A stretch of DNA of 64,000 nt from Plantactinospora mayteni. GTDB taxonomy: Bacteria > Actinomycetota > Actinomycetes > Mycobacteriales > Micromonosporaceae. Positions 60,811 through 64,000 of this stretch are shown here, one piece after another. The notes under the pieces are model-generated. The model worked only from the letters and a program-made list of their open reading frames with translations. It did no database searches and was not told where the DNA came from. The DNA is taken from NCBI RefSeq assembly GCF_016862935.1, contig NZ_BONX01000002.1, positions 248,001-312,000 of the forward strand, in the 5' to 3' direction. Position numbers and translations under genes: made by a program. Positions within the stretch are counted from its first letter, which is position 1, and every line of letters begins with the position of its first letter.

Positions 60811-63383
60811 TACTTCTCCTCTTCGATGCGCGCGCCGGCCGGCGCCATGGGTATCACCATCGTGTCTTCCGCCTCGGCCCGCCGCAGACCACCGTAGTAC
60901 CGGGACAGCATCCCGCCCACCCGCTCCGGATCCGGCGCCTCACGCTGGACCGGCGGCCTGGGCGGGGCCGGCTCCTCGGCCTTGACCCGCAACTGGGCCA
61001 TCGGTACCCGGATCGGCAGCCCGTTGGCGTTGGTCCCGCCGGTCACCGGCACCGCCGGTGGGGCGTTCCCGGTGGCCAGCGCTCCGGTCGGCGCGTCCGC
61101 GGCAACGGTCGGCGTCGCCGCGCTCCCCCGGCCCTGCCGGGACCACCAGGTGCTGGCCGGCGCGGACCCGGTACCGGCGGCCATCCCGAGCACGTCCTCG
61201 GCCCGGGTCGGTGTCTCCCGGCGGCCCGTCCGGCGGAGCTGGCCACCGTCGGCGCCGCCCCCGGCCGCGTCCGGCCGGCCGGCCGACGGATGCGTACCGT
61301 TCGCGCCGGAGACCGCACCCGCGACGATCGCGAGCATCCGCCGTCCCGGGCCATCCGTCGGATCCGCCGTCGGAGCCGGGGCGAGCAGGTTCGCCGGCAG
61401 CCGGACCGCTGCCGCCAGGCCACCCTGCCCGGTGGTCCGCAACCGCACCCGGACACCCTGCCGGGCGGCCAGGTGGCTGACCACGAACAGACCCATCCGC
61501 TCCGACGCGGCGACGTCCGCGTCGGGTGGTACCGCGAGCACCTGGTTGGCCCGTTCCAACGCGGTCGGGCTCATGCCCAGACCCTGGTCGACGATCTCCA
61601 CCAGGACGCTGCCGTCCGGCTGCCCGGCGGCGTTGACCTGGACCACCGTGTCCGGACGGGAGAACGACGACGCGTTCTCCAGCAGCTCGGCGAGCAGGTG
61701 CACCAGGTCGGCGACGGCGTGCCCGACGACGTACAGCTCTTCGGTGACGCTGGGCCGGATCCGCTGGTACTGCTCGATCTCGGCGACCGCGGCGAGCAGC
61801 ACCGTGGGGAGCAGCACCGGGCGGTTCCACCGCCGGGTGGACTCGGTGCCGGCGAGCACCAGCAGGCTGTCGTCGTTCCGGCGCATGCGGGCGGCGAGAT
61901 GGTCCAGCTTGAACAGGTTGTCGAGCTGGTCCGGATCGCTCTCGTCCTGCTCCAGCTCGTCCAGCAGCTCCAACTGCCGCTCGACCAGCACCTGGCTGCG
62001 TCGGGCCAGGTTGACGAACATGGCGTTGACGCGGCGACGCATCACCGCCTGCTCCACCGCCACCGTCACCGCGCTGCGGTGCACCGCCACGAACGCCTCG
62101 GCCACCTCGCCGATCTCGTCCATCGACCGGACGTCGGCCGGCGGCACGTCGAACTCGGAGCTGCCCGGGTCGACCGAACGCAGCCGTTCCAGGGTCTCCG
62201 GCAGCTCGACCTGGGCCACCCGCAACGCCTGACTCCGCAGCATCCGCAGCGAGCGGGCGACGGAGCGGCCGATCGCGATCGAGGTGAACAGGGCGGCCAG
62301 CAGTACGCCCAGCACGCCGCCCGCGGTGAGCAGGGTCCGGCGCAACTGCTCGGCGCTGCGGGAGTCCGCCAGCGTCACCGCGTCGTCGACCGCACCCGCC
62401 TCGACCTGCCGGAGCAGCTCCTGGCGCTGTTGGCTGATCGTCCACCAGCGGCTGGGTTCGAGCACCGCGGCGGTCCGGCCACCGGTGGAGAAGGTGGTCT
62501 CCTCCAGTCGTACCGCCGCCACGAAGTTCGGATCGGTGGAGACCTGGTCGTACCGCTCGATCTGCTGGTCGGTGGCCGAGAGCCGGAAGCCGGCGAGGCC
62601 GGTGAGCTGCTGTGCCCGCAGGTCGGTCAGCTTGACCACGTCGTTCTGGTCGTACCGGCCGGCACGGGCGGCGGCGTAGAGCTGCCCCCGGATCCGCGAA
62701 TTGATCTCCTTGACCTGGGCGAACTCGACGTACCGCAGCACCGCGTCGGTCAGCTCGGCCCGGTCCGTACCGGGCGACGGCTCGGCCAGCAGCACCAGCA
62801 GTACCTCGATGGCCCGGTCGTACTCGGCCAGCACCGGGTCGGGGTTCAGGCCGGCCGCCGGCACCGAGGCCCGGATCTCCGGCAGCCGGTCGAGTGCGTC
62901 GTCGACGCGGTCGTAGGAGATCCGCCACGAAGCCTCGCCCCGGGCCAGCGGTGCCGCCGCCGTCCGGAACCGGTCGACCGCGCGGTCGGCGACCGGGTAG
63001 ACCGACTCCAGCGCCGGCAGCGGCCGACCGGGCTCGACCGGCGGCGCCGATCCGGTGTTCAGGGCCGCCAGCTCGCCCGCGGTCTGGTCCCGCTCGCGCT
63101 GCAACTCGTGCACCAGCGCCGTGATCTCGCGGCCGACCGTCACCTGGTCGGCGAACTCGTCGAGCAGGTCGGACTGGCTGACCAGGGCACTGGTCTGGGC
63201 CCCGGCGAGCACCAGGAACGCCACCGACGGGACCACGAGGACGGCGCCCAGCTTGGTACGCATCCGCCAGTCCCGCAACCGGAACGGAGACCTGCGGCGA
63301 TGGGGTACCACCCGGACGTCGAGACGGCGCCGGCGGTGACGCGAGACGGCGCCATGTGACGGGTCCGGGGCAATAGCCACCAT
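60807..63383 (-). CDS. Nitrate/nitrite-sensing-type histidine kinase-like protein (conservon A type)
   Basis: An 858-residue membrane protein. A basic N-terminal region and first membrane helix ([18 protein letters not shown], about 50-75) precede an extracytoplasmic NIT-type helical domain (about 80-315) and a second helix ([26 protein letters not shown]). HAMP, a helical region with [14 protein letters not shown] and a HATPase domain ([42 protein letters not shown]) follow, then a long Pro/Gly-rich tail. In conservons this protein works with the roadblock protein as a receptor-like complex. The start is the ATG at 63383 or the next GTG at 63380; GGAGG is very close to both. Confidence 0.92.
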   Translation of the reverse strand: MVAIAPDPSHGAVSRHRRRRLDVRVVPHRRRSPFRLRDWRMRTKLGAVLVVPSVAFLVLAGAQTSALVSQSDLLDEFADQVTVGREITALVHELQRERDQTAGELAALNTGSAPPVEPGRPLPALESVYPVADRAVDRFRTAAAPLARGEASWRISYDRVDDALDRLPEIRASVPAAGLNPDPVLAEYDRAIEVLLVLLAEPSPGTDRAELTDAVLRYVEFAQVKEINSRIRGQLYAAARAGRYDQNDVVKLTDLRAQQLTGLAGFRLSATDQQIERYDQVSTDPNFVAAVRLEETTFSTGGRTAAVLEPSRWWTISQQRQELLRQVEAGAVDDAVTLADSRSAEQLRRTLLTAGGVLGVLLAALFTSIAIGRSVARSLRMLRSQALRVAQVELPETLERLRSVDPGSSEFDVPPADVRSMDEIGEVAEAFVAVHRSAVTVAVEQAVMRRRVNAMFVNLARRSQVLVERQLELLDELEQDESDPDQLDNLFKLDHLAARMRRNDDSLLVLAGTESTRRWNRPVLLPTVLLAAVAEIEQYQRIRPSVTEELYVVGHAVADLVHLLAELLENASSFSRPDTVVQVNAAGQPDGSVLVEIVDQGLGMSPTALERANQVLAVPPDADVAASERMGLFVVSHLAARQGVRVRLRTTGQGGLAAAVRLPANLLAPAPTADPTDGPGRRMLAIVAGAVSGANGTHPSAGRPDAAGGGADGGQLRRTGRRETPTRAEDVLGMAAGTGSAPASTWWSRQGRGSAATPTVAADAPTGALATGNAPPAVPVTGGTNANGLPIRVPMAQLRVKAEEPAPPRPPVQREAPDPERVGGMLSRYYGGLRRAEAEDTMVIPMAPAGARIEEEKY

Positions 63384-63478
63384 GCCTCCTACCGTCCTCG
63401 ATGCGGGGCGCGCCAAGGAGCGGAGCTATTTCAAATCAGGCCCGGACCTGCTGTCAATGATCAGGGGGGCGGAACAGC

Positions 63479-64000
63479 TCACGAAGGATACTGCGGGTGA
63501 TCAGATCTTGTCGCTGTCGCCGACTCGTCCTCGTCCGTCCGGACGATGCGCTCAAGTCCGGACGCGCCGTCGAGCCGACCGATCGCCACCAGGGCCGCGC
63601 CGACCGCACCGATCTCCGGATTTCGGACGTGGTGCACCTCGCGCGGGGCCAACGCGACCGAGAAGGAGCGCCGCCACCACCCGGACGCGGCGACGGCTCC
63701 GCCACCGAGCACGACCTGCACCGACTTGCCCAGTGTGGACTCGATCGCCGCGACCCCCACCGTCACCTGGCGGGAGAGCGCCTCCATCAGTCCGGCGAGG
63801 ATGTCCACCGCGGTGGTGCTGAGCCCGAGCCCGGACAGCGCGCCGGAGCCGGCCGGGGCAAGCCCGGGTGGACGGTCGCCGCCCAGCCGGGGATCGGCCG
63901 GTACGCCGTCGCCGGGCGGCACCCGGGCCAGGGCCAGGTCGAGTTCCGGCCCCTCGGGCAGCTTCATCTCCCGGCGGGCCCAGGCGTAGAGGTTTCCGCC
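63479..64000 (-). CDS. FGGY family carbohydrate kinase, C-terminal part (runs off the window)
   Basis: The window edge cuts the gene; 173 C-terminal residues are visible, from GGNLYAWARR onward. The FGGY C-terminal domain is clear: LSTTAVDILAGLMEALSRQVTVGVAAIE, then VVLGGGAVAASGWWRRSFSVALAPREVHHV and EIGAVGAALVAIGRL, where GGG(A) and the glycine-rich loop bind ATP. Gluconokinase or xylulokinase is likely; the substrate-binding part lies outside. It is transcribed in the same direction as the sensor kinase gene, 95 bp upstream of it. Confidence 0.85.
   Translation of the reverse strand, partial: GGNLYAWARREMKLPEGPELDLALARVPPGDGVPADPRLGGDRPPGLAPAGSGALSGLGLSTTAVDILAGLMEALSRQVTVGVAAIESTLGKSVQVVLGGGAVAASGWWRRSFSVALAPREVHHVRNPEIGAVGAALVAIGRLDGASGLERIVRTDEDESATATRSDHPQYPS

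Overview
The window is very GC-rich with strong actinobacterial features: GTG starts, ATGA/GTGA translational coupling, LAL and AfsR-like regulators, CebR boxes, a MoxR-DUF58 operon and a conservon-like kinase/roadblock pair. Gene content and codon use suggest a soil or plant-associated saprophyte, most likely of the Micromonosporaceae. That placement is inference; no rRNA gene is present to test it.

Layout. (1) About 0.1-14.0 kb is a formate/C2-acid block: fdhD, an oxalate/formate-type MFS transporter, moeA preceded by a tiny coupled ORF, the operon hyi-glxR-glycerate kinase, and a molybdenum NAD-dependent formate dehydrogenase operon fdsG-B-A-D. FdhD and MoeA supply cofactor maturation. One short operator-like motif recurs upstream of the transporter, hyi and fdsG, suggesting a single regulon for oxalate/glyoxylate/formate use. 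A secreted sialidase sits inside this block. (2) 14.2-22.7 kb: dps, a secreted GH71/99-like protein with a discoidin domain, an NhaA-thioredoxin fusion, a folD remnant, a cysteine-free bL36 gene, a GH15 enzyme, and MerR and AraC regulators. (3) 22.8-27.1 kb is a compositionally distinct, AT-richer segment holding a secreted Sde182/DUF1593 protein and a stand-alone type I restriction-like nuclease. A short orphan coding fragment lies at its right edge. (4) 27.1-38.4 kb is accessory: a LAL regulator, a WXG100-like domain fused to a membrane protein, a two-gene operon encoding a ketoacyl synthase III-haem-oxygenase-like fusion plus an unrecognised partner, a TIR protein with an unknown C-terminal half, a LURP-one-like protein and a TPR/FN3 membrane protein. 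(5) 38.6-45.9 kb is the FN3-MoxR-DUF58-transglutaminase-like operon. (6) 46-53 kb holds small enzymes, a DUF1028 pseudogene, an NB-ARC regulator and a PAP2 phosphatase. (7) 53.6-59.2 kb is a divergent cellulose pair, GH48 cellobiohydrolase and GH1 beta-glucosidase, around a 1.16-kb intergenic region with three CebR boxes. (8) 59.3-64 kb: an aminoglycoside-phosphotransferase-fold kinase, a roadblock protein with a nitrate-sensing-type kinase, and the 3' end of an FGGY sugar kinase.

The best candidate for an undescribed system is the KASIII-diiron-oxidase fusion with its overlapping partner (31993-34670). Also notable are tandem duplications at three convergent gene junctions, each unit carrying a copy of a gene's stop codon, and an apparently gene-less transcription unit upstream of the GH1 gene.
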